Below are positions 36,864 through 46,655 of a stretch of 64,000 nucleotides of DNA, piece by piece. The stretch's first letter is position 1, and each line of letters opens with the position of its first letter. Under the pieces are notes generated by a model that saw nothing but the letters and a program-made list of their open reading frames with translations, was not told the DNA's origin and searched no databases. Made by a program: the position numbers and the translations under genes. The stretch is from Astropecten irregularis (lineage: Eukaryota; Echinodermata; Asteroidea; Paxillosida; Astropectinidae): contig OZ020252.1 in NCBI GenBank assembly GCA_963971285.1, forward strand, positions 13,491,662-13,555,661. The letters run 5' to 3'.

Positions 36864-36895
36864 CCATCTGGACTTGTTAACAAGTTCCTCCGCTG

Positions 36896-39800
36896 TTATT
36901 CCTCTTGACCATCATCTGCCGGGTTGAGATCAGTCGCAACATGTCTCCACTGCGATGGCTTGGTGTGGTCTCTTATCTGTTGCACTCTATTTGCAACAAA
37001 TACATGGAATCTGCGGGCATCATTGGCGATGTAGCCGAGGACAACCTTACTATCCGTCCAGAACACTTCTGTGGGGTTGTCGTACTCAAGCTCCTTCTTT
37101 AGGAGAGCACTGACTCTTACTGACACCACTGCTGCATTGAGTTCCAGGCGTGGAACTGTGACTGGTTTGAGGGGACATACTCTGGATTTTCCCATGACCA
37201 ATGAGCAGTGAACTCTGTTCTTCACATCTGTCAACCGGAGGTATGAGCACTGTGCATAACCAACAGTGCTAGCATCTGAAAAGTGATGTAGCTCCACGGA
37301 TTTCACCTTTCCAAAGTCGCTTGGTTTGAAACATCTGGGAACCTTGAGATTCTCAAGAAGATGAAGATCATTCCTCCAGCGTTCCCATTGGCTTTTCGTT
37401 GAGTCAGGGAGAGGATCATCCCATCCTGCTTCTTCCTTACAAAGACTTTGCAGGATCTGCTTACCTATGAGCAAGGTAGGGGCAACAAAACCAAGTGGGT
37501 AATACACCGAACAGATAGTTGACAGCACTCCACGTCTGGTTAACGGTCGATCTTTCATGATGATTCGGAATTGGAAAGTATCAGACTCGATACACCACTG
37601 TACACCGAGAGCTCTCTCAATGGGCAGAGCATCGTGACTCAGATCAAGATTTGTGATCCCCTTAGCACGATCTTCTACGGCAACAGTATCCAACACTTCT
37701 CTGGAATTGGAAACAAACTTGTGCAGATGCAATCCACCTTTGGAGCAGAGTTGTCTCGTCTTTGCGATCAAGTCGATGGCTTCCTCATTGGTAGGGACGG
37801 ATGCAAGACCATCGTCGACATAGAAGTTTCGCTTCACAAAGTCTGCTGCTGCTGTACCAAATTCTGCTTCATAGTCATGTGCAATCTTCTTCAAGCCAAA
37901 GTTGGCACATCCTGGAGATGATACAGCGCCAAAGAGATGTACCTTCATGTGATATGAGGTAGGTTCTGCATCATAGTTGCCATCCTTCCACCACAGGAAT
38001 CGGAAGTAGTCACGGTGTTCCCTCTTGACCACGAACTGAAAGAACATCTGTTCAATATCGCACATGATGGCAACTGGCTCTCGTCGGAATCTACACAGCA
38101 CCCCTACAAGTGCATTGGTGAGATCTGGGCCTTGAAGGAGGTGATCATTGAGAGAGTCGCCGTGAAATCGTGCACTGCAATCAAATACGATGCGTATTTT
38201 CTCTGGTTTCTTAGGATGATAGATCCCATGGTGTGGTATATACCAAATCTGACCGTTGTTGCCAGATTTCAACTCTGCATCCGAAACTTGCTCCGCATAC
38301 CCACGATCAAGTATATTCTGCATGAACACGTTGTAGTCTTGGTGATATTTTGGGTTCCTCTTGAAACGAGATTTTAACTGCTTCAGACGATTTGCCACTA
38401 GTACCTCATTGTTCTTGAGATTGGGTGGTTCCAAATTCTTGAACGGCAATGGCATAACATAGTGTCCATCGGGCTGCTGATGTACACCTTCCTCCATTCT
38501 TCGCAAAAACTCTGTATCTTCTCGTGATAGGGATTTCTCGTTAGTTGTTCGCTCGGAAAAGTCAAGTTCCATCATTTTGGAAACATCGAAGGGGTTGATG
38601 ATCTCTTTGACACGGGTTCTGAAGGAGATCTGTACACGGCCTGGTGTGTCTTTCATCTTCACTTTTCCTTCACTGGTTGTAAGTGAAGATGGAACCTCGC
38701 AGGTAAGGACTCTGTGGCTCACACCAATGACATCAGATGCACATGGCTCGTCCTGTATCTGATCAATCACTCCCACTATCCCCCAACCAAGGTCCGTTTT
38801 CTGGGCGTATGGTTCATCTTCGAATGGGGGTATGACATCACGTGGTGCTAAGGCCCGTGAACAGTTGTAGCCAATGAGGAGGCCTACTTCGCAGTCTGTC
38901 AGTGGCATCAGCAGGTCAGCTATCCTTTCTAGGTGTGGCCATTTTCTGGCCATGTCCGGAGTGGGGATGTGAGACCGATTGGCGGGCATCACTCCTCTGG
39001 AATACGCAGTTGGGAGAGGAATCTTCAGTGGACTGTCGTAGCCTCTCACCATCAGGCCGCTGACTTTGCTGCTGGTCACTCTTTGGTCTTTCGCAAACAT
39101 TGTCGACAAAAGTAGCTGAACCTCAGTGCCAGTTATCCCCAGGGCGGCACGCGTACTTTCAAGAACAAATGTTGTGTCGGACTGGGTGTCTAATAGAGCA
39201 TAGACAAGTCGCTCAACTTCAGGCTTGTCACGATGGGAGACCCATACCGGAACTGTCATGGAACTTTTGCCGCCTTCATCTGTACCGCTGAAGAGGCTGA
39301 CGCTGGTGTTGGAGCAGACTGACTTGTGCGCCTCTGAGGAAACTTGAGGTTCCACCACAGTCACGTTCGCAGTTGGCTTCAAATTCGTCTCTTTGACATC
39401 TCCATGCAGGGATGTGGGATGACGTCGTGAGCAGGTTTTGCAGGTCAATCTCTTCTTACAATACTTGGAGATGCGGCCCTGGGTTAGGCACCCAAAACAG
39501 AAACCCTTTTTCTTGACGAATTCCTTCCGTTCATCCATCGTCATTGAGATGAATGATTGACATGCATCCAGGTGATGGTGCTTCCCGCACAGACCACAAT
39601 CTTTTGGCTTTGGTGCATGTTTCGCATTGGATGGGGTTTCATTTGCTCCTGTGCTGAATGAGCTTGCTCCTGGTGGCCTGGTCTTGTTATTCGCATGTTT
39701 GTTGCCATCTACTGTCACAAGACCTCTGATCCCTTGCAAAGATGTTATGGGATCGCAGGCTAGGTCGGCTTCGTCTTCGATGAATTTCGATAGGTCAGCA

Positions 39801-40087
39801 AATGCAGGGTATCTTCCGGTCTTGTTTCTGTACTCAGAGACTTTCCTAGCCCATCGATTGATCAGCCACTCTGGGAGTTTCGTCAGAATCTTTTGATGCT
39901 CTCTCTCATCGTTCAAAACTCCAAGATGACCAATGTTTTCCATGGCGGCATGGCACTGCCTCATGAAGTCTGCCAGGTTGCGTAGGGCTCTTCCATCACG
40001 AGGGGGGACCTTGGGCCAAGACTCCAACTTGTCTCGGAAGGCATTTCCAATCACAAAGGAGTCTCCGTACCTCTTCTGTAGAAGCAT
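36896..40087 (-). pseudogene. BEL pol region: zinc knuckle, protease, RT, RNase H
   Basis: A long minus-strand frame with Pao/BEL domain order: the end of a gag-like DUF1759 segment, CCHC-like zinc motifs (CGLCGKHHHLDAC, CKTCSRRH), an aspartic protease motif (ALLDTQSDTTF), reverse transcriptase (IRIVFDCSARF, CDIEQMFFQF, FGAVSSPG, FYVDDGLAS), a Peptidase_A17-type linker, and the RNase H of this family (LHHFSDASTVGYAQ, WTDSKVVLGYI). This is the replication core of the element. Treated as part of one fossil element. Confidence 0.9.
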
Positions 40088-40237
40088 CTTCGCCTGAATA
40101 AACGCATCATCGGTAGCGAGGAAGAAATATCCTTCGACTGCCTGTTTCGCTGCTCCACCGATGTATTTTTTCAGATAATGAAGCCTTTCTGCTGGGGGAA
40201 TTCCTTTCTGTTCGATTAGGGTTTCAAAGGAATTCTT

Positions 40238-41356
40238 TCAGTTAGGGTACTTCAGCGGATCTCCGGTGAATACCCCTGGTTCTGGTGGAGGCAGGCGACT
40301 GATGGCGAACTGTTTCGTCAGACATTCGGCGAAGTCAGAGAATTGTCGTTGTTGGTCACTCGCAGGCATCTCTCTCTCTTTGTCGGATTGTATAGTGAAT
40401 GTGGGTGAAACCGCAGACATACCCAAATTTGTCATAAATGGGGTCGGTTGTGCATCTGGTATAGTAGCCCTTCTGGTGTCTGTCGCATACTCTGGAGAGA
40501 AGTTACTGGCGAAGGGATTGAGGCTGGTAGTCGTAGTTGGGATAGGCGGCTCTTGAAGAAGGTTCCTCGTTGGCCATGGAGAACTCTGGTCCCCTGCAAA
40601 AGTTGAGCTGATTGCTCTAACCAAGGCAGGATCATGGGGGTCGGCAACAGCTGCAGGTATCGGTCGATCCGCCATCATGTGGGAGTCCAGATACTCTGCA
40701 ACGTATGAACGTTTCTCTTCTTCAGAAACTTCTCCCACACTACTGCCATGACTACTGGTCTCAAAGCTGTTGTATTGTTGTTCCTTGTCCATAGCCTCCA
40801 TTTTCGCCTCTGCCACATGTAGTTCCTTCATCGCATTTACTTTCTCTAATTCTGCTTTCTTCAACTCCAGCTCAGCTCGTTTATTTGCTTCAATATCAGC
40901 AAACTTCAATTTGGCTCTGATTGCTGCTGCCTCTGTTGCTACTGAAGCTCGGTTGTTTACAATGGACCCTCGTGAACTGGATGATCTCCGGGAATAATGG
41001 CTTCTAGAGGACACCGTAGACTTTGATTCACTGCGATCAACTTCGAGTTGAATGATCCGTTCGCATGTTTTCTTTATGAGGACATGGTTTTCTTCTTCCA
41101 CAGACTCATATTTTTCGGATGAAACATCTTGACTTTCTTCTGTAGATAATAGATGGTCAAGTTCGCAATGAGCTTCAGATAAATGGGCCATCGCATCTGA
41201 CAAGTCACATCGTCCTTGCTTCAGAGTAGCTACATCATTGGAATCTGATAGTAATCTTTCTAGATGACCGGCGCACTTGCGCCATGCTGATACGGAAGCC
41301 CGAAATCTACGCTGGGCTTGTGTAATTTCCAGCTTCGTTTCCTTAGGAGGTGGCAT
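40238..41356 (-). CDS. BEL gag-like region
   Basis: A 372-residue minus-strand frame beginning MPPPKETKLEITQAQRRF. It has a long Glu/Lys/Ala-rich coiled-coil segment in the middle (around residues 140-200) and low-complexity Pro/Thr-rich sequence afterward. It sits directly upstream of the pol region in the transcription direction, the usual place for Pao/BEL gag, which forms the intracellular particle. The ATG has a reasonable context, and the leader lies just beyond it. Confidence 0.75.
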   Translation of the reverse strand: MPPPKETKLEITQAQRRFRASVSAWRKCAGHLERLLSDSNDVATLKQGRCDLSDAMAHLSEAHCELDHLLSTEESQDVSSEKYESVEEENHVLIKKTCERIIQLEVDRSESKSTVSSRSHYSRRSSSSRGSIVNNRASVATEAAAIRAKLKFADIEANKRAELELKKAELEKVNAMKELHVAEAKMEAMDKEQQYNSFETSSHGSSVGEVSEEEKRSYVAEYLDSHMMADRPIPAAVADPHDPALVRAISSTFAGDQSSPWPTRNLLQEPPIPTTTTSLNPFASNFSPEYATDTRRATIPDAQPTPFMTNLGMSAVSPTFTIQSDKEREMPASDQQRQFSDFAECLTKQFAISRLPPPEPGVFTGDPLKYPN

Positions 41357-41629
41357 TGTGATAAAAGTGGGGTAAAATGCAAATATATCTCAAAAGAAAA
41401 AATACAATTGAATGTAAAAAGGGGAACAAAATATAAATTGCAATCAATAATATACCACTTTCAACAATTACATGTACCTGTAAATCAATTATTCATACAT
41501 GATGAAAAACACAAATGCACAATGAGAAATTATCGCAAAAGATACAATTTGAGCACAGTCCGTAGTCAAAATGTTCAGGGAAGTGGCTTCACAAGTTCAC
41601 AGTTTCACACAGGGGGAAACGCTCAGTAG
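41357..41629 (-). other. BEL leader, gag-proximal part
   Basis: AT-rich stretch between gag and the Polinton insertion. The rest of the same leader resumes at 56116, on the far side of the Polinton. Confidence 0.8.
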
Positions 41630-41635
41630 ACTCCA
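41630..41635. repeat. Polinton target-site duplication, left copy
   Basis: ACTCCA here and at 56110-56115. Six bases is the hallmark of Polintons. The last A overlaps the first base of the 130-bp inverted repeat, so the exact junction is ambiguous by one base. Confidence 0.9.
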
Positions 41636-41764
41636 GCAGCAGGGAGGGCGAGTAACATAAAACAGGTGCATCTTTTAAGGCCTAAAATAGACAAATAAGG
41701 CCCCCAATGGGGGTCATCGTGACCGCGGCCGAGCTGGCCGGAACCGGCCGATGTCGCATGCCCC
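41635..41764 (+). repeat. Polinton left terminal inverted repeat
   Basis: Matches the complement of 55980-56109 over 130 bp with no difference seen by eye. Starts AGCAGCAGGGAGGG and contains the palindrome CCCCCAATGGGGG and a GC-rich GGCCG-containing segment. Confidence 0.95.
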
Positions 41765-41884
41765 ATGCCCCAGTGCGATGGCAAAAAATGCCGCCAGCCC
41801 ACTAGCTCTAGCTGTCTACGCAATATGGCGGCGGGCGATCAGCTGATGTGCTCGATGTATGGAAAAGATTGAAGCAACCACATT

Positions 41885-42502
41885 TTATTTCGATGTAGGT
41901 TTGGCTGCGGCGAGCTCTTTCATTATTGAGGCCCGAGCCTCGGCCATGAGCTCGTTCTTTGACACTTCTAGAGCAGCTTCGCGAGTTTTTTTCTGGATAT
42001 TGGCCTTCATTTGGCCATATCTCTCCACCTCGTCGAGTACGAGCTTAAACTCCTCGGGGGAGATGTGCCCATCGCTAAGCGCTTTTGAAATTAAATCCGT
42101 CACGCTGTTGAGCTTAGATAGGGCGAGGACGTGAATCTCGTCGTGTTTTTTGGCTTTTATTAGAAGCCGCCTGGAAACGTATTTTCCAGCAAGTCCGGTC
42201 AGGCCACAAACGAGTGCAGCCGCCTCGAGCGCAACGACGACGGGTGCGGCTATGATCGTAGAGAGCAGGCCCACACCCGCCGCGCCCATCCCCATACTAG
42301 ATGCGACCAATACTGTGTCAACACCATCAACGATGTTGAAAGCTCTTCTGTATTTTTTGTATAGCTTGGCTCTTTCATCTCTCTCGCGATCTAGGCGTCG
42401 CTCGAGGTTGCGGATTTCAGTAAGACGAAAGCTGGATCCCTCGTCTTGCTCGGGTAGCGTAGGATATATCGACTCCGGCGGAGCCGTCGGCAGCTTAGGC
42501 AT
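41885..42502 (-). CDS. Polinton membrane-type protein, unknown function
   Basis: A 205-residue protein starting MPKLPTAPPES. A charged helix (LERRLDRERDERAKLYKKY) precedes one or two hydrophobic segments (GMGAAGVGLLSTIIAAPVVV and the following AALVCGLTG), then a conserved-looking soluble part (HVLALSKLNSVTDLISKALSDG) and a charged C-terminal helix. I recognise the type from metazoan Polintons but know no function; membrane association is inferred. The ATG just inside the frame is chosen over an upstream non-ATG extension. It overlaps the end of the upstream gene by 8 bp, so the two are probably co-expressed. Confidence 0.8.
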   Translation of the reverse strand: MPKLPTAPPESIYPTLPEQDEGSSFRLTEIRNLERRLDRERDERAKLYKKYRRAFNIVDGVDTVLVASSMGMGAAGVGLLSTIIAAPVVVALEAAALVCGLTGLAGKYVSRRLLIKAKKHDEIHVLALSKLNSVTDLISKALSDGHISPEEFKLVLDEVERYGQMKANIQKKTREAALEVSKNELMAEARASIMKELAAAKPTSK

Positions 42503-43172
42503 TTTCTCGAATTTCAAGAACTGCGATGACGGGTCTCTGACGGTTCCTCAATACCATACCTTCTTCATCAAACACACGTATATTTAATTCGTGTATATGT
42601 CCAACTTGTAATTTTTTATATATGGGAGCTGGATGGGTTATGTCTATAATACCACCGGCTGCGGCTGGGACTATCGCAAGTAGGGTCGAGGTAGAACTAT
42701 CAGCATAATTAAAGCTGGTTGCGAGTTGGTCAAGATAAATATAAAACCACTTATAGGGAAGAATTTGTACCGGCTTGTCTCCTGCATATCTCCCACCAAT
42801 CCAGCCTTTTTCTTCAATACCAAAAATCCTGCGTAAATCTTTAGTGAGTTTTATCTCGATATCATCTAGGATAGTTAAAACAACCATACCAGTTGACTTG
42901 TTTAGTTCGAGAGTTAAACTAGGAACCGCTTCCATGAAGAAATTTGATAGATCTTCAAAGGTATATAACCCATGTGGAGGCATAATCTTATCATCGACAT
43001 TAGGTTTAGCCCTAGAGCGAAGCATAACTTCAGCCGATGAACTCACGTTTTCATTACCAACCTCATAATGGAGTTCTCGGAGGGCGACATAGAGCTTGCC
43101 GCTTGTATTGTCTACAGGTGAATGGAGAGTCGTAGCATTTTCATGTTGTAGTTGAGTCAGTGTAATAAACAT
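42495..43172 (-). CDS. Polinton structural-type protein, paralogue 1
   Basis: 225 residues from MFITLTQLQHENATTLHSP. The order of short segments (FITL at the start; KLYVALRELHYEVG; GLYTFEDLSNF; FYIYLDQL; LLAIVP; a C-terminal HELNIRVFDEEG and VIAVLEIREN) matches a widespread Polinton protein family that I take to be a minor capsid or virion-surface protein. Function is inferred from family and place, not shown. The neighbour at 43235 is a full-length paralogue with the same start and end, so this is a tandem duplication. Confidence 0.75.
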   Translation of the reverse strand: MFITLTQLQHENATTLHSPVDNTSGKLYVALRELHYEVGNENVSSSAEVMLRSRAKPNVDDKIMPPHGLYTFEDLSNFFMEAVPSLTLELNKSTGMVVLTILDDIEIKLTKDLRRIFGIEEKGWIGGRYAGDKPVQILPYKWFYIYLDQLATSFNYADSSTSTLLAIVPAAAGGIIDITHPAPIYKKLQVGHIHELNIRVFDEEGMVLRNRQRPVIAVLEIRENA

Positions 43173-43234
43173 GATTGTATTATGGCGTAACTGTTTTTAG
43201 TTTAAAAAGCTAGGACGGCGGCGCTGTCGGTAGC

Positions 43235-43939
43235 TTAGGAATTTTTTCGAATCTCAAGAACTGCGGTTATGGATTTGTTATGGTTTTTTACTATCATACC
43301 GTCTTCATGTAACATACGTATATTCAATTCGTGTATGTGCCCAGTCTTTAATTTTTTATACATGGGGCATGGAGGGGTTATGTCTATAATACCACCGGCT
43401 GCGTATGGGACTATCGCAAGCAGGGTCGAGGGAGAGCTATCAATATAATTAGAGCTGGATGAGAGTTGGTCCAAATAAATATAAATCCAACGGGGGAGAA
43501 TAAATTTCGCCGGTCTGACTCCCTCGTATGTGCTTTTTCCTCTAAACCAATCATCTTTATCATGACCCAGAATCTGGATTAAATCATGACTGAACCAAAA
43601 GGTGTGCAATACTCCTCCATTTGGGGTTACGAGTGAGAGCAGACCAGTTTCCTTATTAATGTCGAGCGTTAGACCGGGAATCGCGTCCATTATAAATGTT
43701 GATAGCCGTTCAAACGTATACAACCCAGGAGGAACCGTAAATATTTTTTCTTTAAAACCATGATCAACACCAATTTCATGCGATCTCCACCTAAAATAAG
43801 CCGATGAACCCACGTTTTCATAGCCAACCTCATAATGGAGCTCTCTGAGAGCAACATGGAGCTTGCCGCCCGTATTGTCTAAAGGCGAATGGAGAGTCGT
43901 AGTTTTTTCATTTTGAAGATCAGCCAGTGTAATAAACAT
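43235..43939 (-). CDS. Polinton structural-type protein, paralogue 2
   Basis: 234 residues, starting MFITLADLQNEKTTTLHSP and ending with ITAVLEIRKNS, similar to the 42495-43172 product along its whole length. The middle third, after GLYTFERLSTFI, is the most different, as expected if the two copies now contact different partners. The ATG lies only about 15 bp from the divergent gene starting at 43954, so a compact two-way promoter or overlapping leaders are likely. Same inferred role as its paralogue: a minor capsid-type protein. Confidence 0.75.
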   Translation of the reverse strand: MFITLADLQNEKTTTLHSPLDNTGGKLHVALRELHYEVGYENVGSSAYFRWRSHEIGVDHGFKEKIFTVPPGLYTFERLSTFIMDAIPGLTLDINKETGLLSLVTPNGGVLHTFWFSHDLIQILGHDKDDWFRGKSTYEGVRPAKFILPRWIYIYLDQLSSSSNYIDSSPSTLLAIVPYAAGGIIDITPPCPMYKKLKTGHIHELNIRMLHEDGMIVKNHNKSITAVLEIRKNS

Positions 43940-43953
43940 GATTGCTATATATT

Positions 43954-45321
43954 ATGGCGCAAACGTTTCAGTTTAATAGCGATGCGAACTATCAGCCTGG
44001 GGTGCAGGCCGGCGTGGGGAGTGTACCGCAACTCGTCGTAGCCCACGTTCAGATAGTGCGATCTAGCATTCCCGGCGAGTTTGACGACAAATGGTTTGAG
44101 GCGCGGTACCCCGACGTGTTCGAGAAGTATCGTCTGCCGCGGGTGACCTCGGACAAAGTTGTCCAGGATTGGAGGTCAAGCCCTATGAAATTTTGGCAAA
44201 ACAAGGTCAACTTTGCAGCGTGGTGCGCTACCACAGGGTGCGGTGTCTCTCTAGAGGACCATATTAACTCTGAGAACCCGATGGTGCGATCGCTCTATCG
44301 GTTTCATGCGTACTACCAGATACGCAGGATTATTGAGGAAATGCAAGTGCCGCTCCCACAGGACGACACGTGGGATGCATTTGACACCCCCTACAACCAG
44401 AGGGCGTATGAACGAATCTGCGCGGAGTTTGGTGTCTCTCCACACACCGACTGGCGACAAAAACGTAGCGAAAATAATGGGCTTGGAACACCATATCACT
44501 GGTATTATGGAAAGGTGCGACCTATCAAACAAGTGAGTGACATGATGAGAAATATCCTTGAACCGAGCAAACGCCTGACGTCAAATACATATCGGAAAGA
44601 CCTCATGTCATTTTCAGCATCTGGTGTCGCAGGAAACCCATATGTTGTAGACTATATAGACCAAGGCGATGTTGGAGAAACGGCCTGGAGGACCTTTATA
44701 CTCGGCAAGTCGGAGGGATTTACCCGGACCGGGGTTGAAAGAATCAACGATTCTATTCGCACATACGTCTGGGCCATCCTAGGCGCGCAGGCCCAGACCC
44801 GCACGAGCATCCTCGGCACTGACACCGCATTTGACGCCCAGAAACAGTTCTTGGCGAACGTTGAAGATGCAATCGCAAGTCCCGTGGACCTCCCGAGTGC
44901 GATAGCGCGCTACCAGGACGTGCTTCGATACGCCCGCTCTAAGGTAAACTTCGTGTTTGGGGTCGGGTTGTACATGGCTCCCGGCGACATGGAGCTGCAG
45001 ATTGGAACCATTCAAGACTACAACAACGAGATAGTCATCGCGGGACCGAGGCAAAAAATAGGTGTCAACACCAATATAAACGCCTCGCGTCCATCACAGC
45101 CGAACGATATGGAGGGGCCAGCAGCAGGGCCAGCACGGCCAGTCGAGGCACCCGTTGCGATACAACCTACAACACAGTTGCATCTAGTCAAGGCGCCCGT
45201 TACCACACCAGTCCATGTGCCCGTTGAAATACAACAGGAGGTGCAAGCCCACTACGACGGGCTCACCGCACTGGTTGTTGTTGGTGTTGCTGTTGGCCTC
45301 GGTTGGATCGCTTTACGCTAG
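43954..45321 (+). CDS. Polinton virion-type protein with C-terminal membrane anchor
   Basis: 455 residues from MAQTFQFNSDANYQPGVQ; an upstream non-ATG extension was not used. A conserved-looking core includes FWQNKVNFAAWCATTGCGVS and SLYRFHAYYQIRRIIEEM, then a region ending around GVGLYMAPGDMELQIG. A Pro/Val/Gln-rich linker follows, and a single hydrophobic helix (ALVVVGVAVGLGWIAL) lies at the C-terminus. I recognise this as a recurrent metazoan Polinton protein of unknown function; a membrane- or virion-linked role is inferred. It converges on the 45313-46593 gene with a 9-bp overlap. Confidence 0.75.
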   Translation: MAQTFQFNSDANYQPGVQAGVGSVPQLVVAHVQIVRSSIPGEFDDKWFEARYPDVFEKYRLPRVTSDKVVQDWRSSPMKFWQNKVNFAAWCATTGCGVSLEDHINSENPMVRSLYRFHAYYQIRRIIEEMQVPLPQDDTWDAFDTPYNQRAYERICAEFGVSPHTDWRQKRSENNGLGTPYHWYYGKVRPIKQVSDMMRNILEPSKRLTSNTYRKDLMSFSASGVAGNPYVVDYIDQGDVGETAWRTFILGKSEGFTRTGVERINDSIRTYVWAILGAQAQTRTSILGTDTAFDAQKQFLANVEDAIASPVDLPSAIARYQDVLRYARSKVNFVFGVGLYMAPGDMELQIGTIQDYNNEIVIAGPRQKIGVNTNINASRPSQPNDMEGPAAGPARPVEAPVAIQPTTQLHLVKAPVTTPVHVPVEIQQEVQAHYDGLTALVVVGVAVGLGWIALR

Positions 45322-46593
45322 CCAATCTCGCGCAATGACGAGCAACAGGCCGCCGATGGCAACCACGAGTGCCCACAGGTTTTCTGCGAGCCAGCCGGCA
45401 GTTTTACTCAAGAAGTTGAGGAGCCAAGATATAATGCTTCCGATGACGCCGGGTAGCGCAGCTGCGGCCTTTCCAGCTAGTGTGGCCAATAGGCGTCCGA
45501 GAGCCTGCAAGTGGTTTTTTACCCACTCTTTTATCCCCGGTGTGGGTGATGGTTGAGGTTTGGGAGATGGTTGAGGCTTGGGAGATGGTTGGGGCTTGGG
45601 GGATGGTTTAACACTAGCCCTACCGCCAGTCAAGGCGAGGACCAGAGTGCTGATGATGAAGCCCAGCGCAGTTATAATGCTGGCTATGGTGACGCCCTGT
45701 TCGCGGAACAGAGTCCGCAGCCGCTCGGCCAGGCTCGTGTCTTTGTCTAAGACCCTAGTTATAGTCTCCCGGATTTGGCGGACCTGCGATCGGAGTTGTA
45801 GGTTGAGGGTGTCGATGCTATCCTGGATTGCTGCGAGCTGCTCTTCTCCCTTTTGAATTTCACGCTCGATTTGGTCAGCTCTCTCACTCGTTTCTGGGCG
45901 CTCAAGATCTTTGCGAAGATCCGCGATTGTAAGTTGGAGAGAAACTTGTTTGCTCTCTTGCACCGCTTTTGTGGCACGCAAAGTCTTCAGACCTCTGTCA
46001 AGCCCTAAAAGTTCTCTAAGGGGGAGGGTGTCTTCTGCGGTGCCGGTAGGTGGCTCAATTAATTGCATAGTACCAACGAGATCATCAACGCTATTATCAA
46101 TATCCTCGTCGCTTGCTCGGACAACCGCATTGGCCTCTTCATTTATTTGTCCGAGCCGTTCAGTGATCTGCGGTTCGGTATCAGGTATCACCCCTAAGGC
46201 TCGAGCCAAGCCTGTCCCCCAATATCTCTCGATCGAAGCTCCGCTCAGAAACCTTTTTGGATTATTCTTCCATGTCAAGAGTTTCCAACTACGATCCCAC
46301 TTGACCCACAACTCTCCAGACTCAGATACTTGGAATTCGAGATTAGCCGGCCGTGCGTGTGTTGACCGCTCCGCTTCGAATTCCGTCAAGACCAAGTCAC
46401 GAAATTCGCGAGATGCGAGGTTTTCTTCTTTAAGCCCGTCAGGCATATCTGTGCCACCTGCCCATGAGGGCGTGGTTGTCGGGGCTTCATACATGTTGTC
46501 AGAGTCGTCTATAAACGCAGTCTCTTCTTCATCGGGACCGCGCAGGTCCTCGGGGTTACCAAAATCGCCCATTTCAAAGCCACCTTCCGCCAT
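45313..46593 (-). CDS. Polinton coiled-coil membrane protein
   Basis: 426 residues from MAEGGFEMGDFGNPED; a longer non-ATG start was not used. An acidic N-terminus leads to a coiled-coil segment (roughly residues 190-285, with LRKDLERPETSERADQIER). A hydrophobic stretch follows (VTIASIITALGFIISTLVLA), then a PSPKPQ repeat linker, and a hydrophobic C-terminus (PGVIGSIISWLLNFL and WALVVAIGGLLLVIA). This layout would suit a membrane or internal virion component, but I cannot name a family function. It is divergent from the capsid gene at 46656 across about 60 bp that must hold promoters for both. Confidence 0.75.
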   Translation of the reverse strand: MAEGGFEMGDFGNPEDLRGPDEEETAFIDDSDNMYEAPTTTPSWAGGTDMPDGLKEENLASREFRDLVLTEFEAERSTHARPANLEFQVSESGELWVKWDRSWKLLTWKNNPKRFLSGASIERYWGTGLARALGVIPDTEPQITERLGQINEEANAVVRASDEDIDNSVDDLVGTMQLIEPPTGTAEDTLPLRELLGLDRGLKTLRATKAVQESKQVSLQLTIADLRKDLERPETSERADQIEREIQKGEEQLAAIQDSIDTLNLQLRSQVRQIRETITRVLDKDTSLAERLRTLFREQGVTIASIITALGFIISTLVLALTGGRASVKPSPKPQPSPKPQPSPKPQPSPTPGIKEWVKNHLQALGRLLATLAGKAAAALPGVIGSIISWLLNFLSKTAGWLAENLWALVVAIGGLLLVIARDWLA

Positions 46594-46655
46594 GTTGGAT
46601 GAAACCTGTGTATTAAACACTCACATTATCATCGTTTAATATACAAGCAAAAACC

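Noticed and set aside
45911-46639. 242-codon plus-strand frame opposite the coiled-coil Polinton gene
   Set aside because: It has low-complexity serine-rich translation and no domain. The minus-strand gene explains the open frame.
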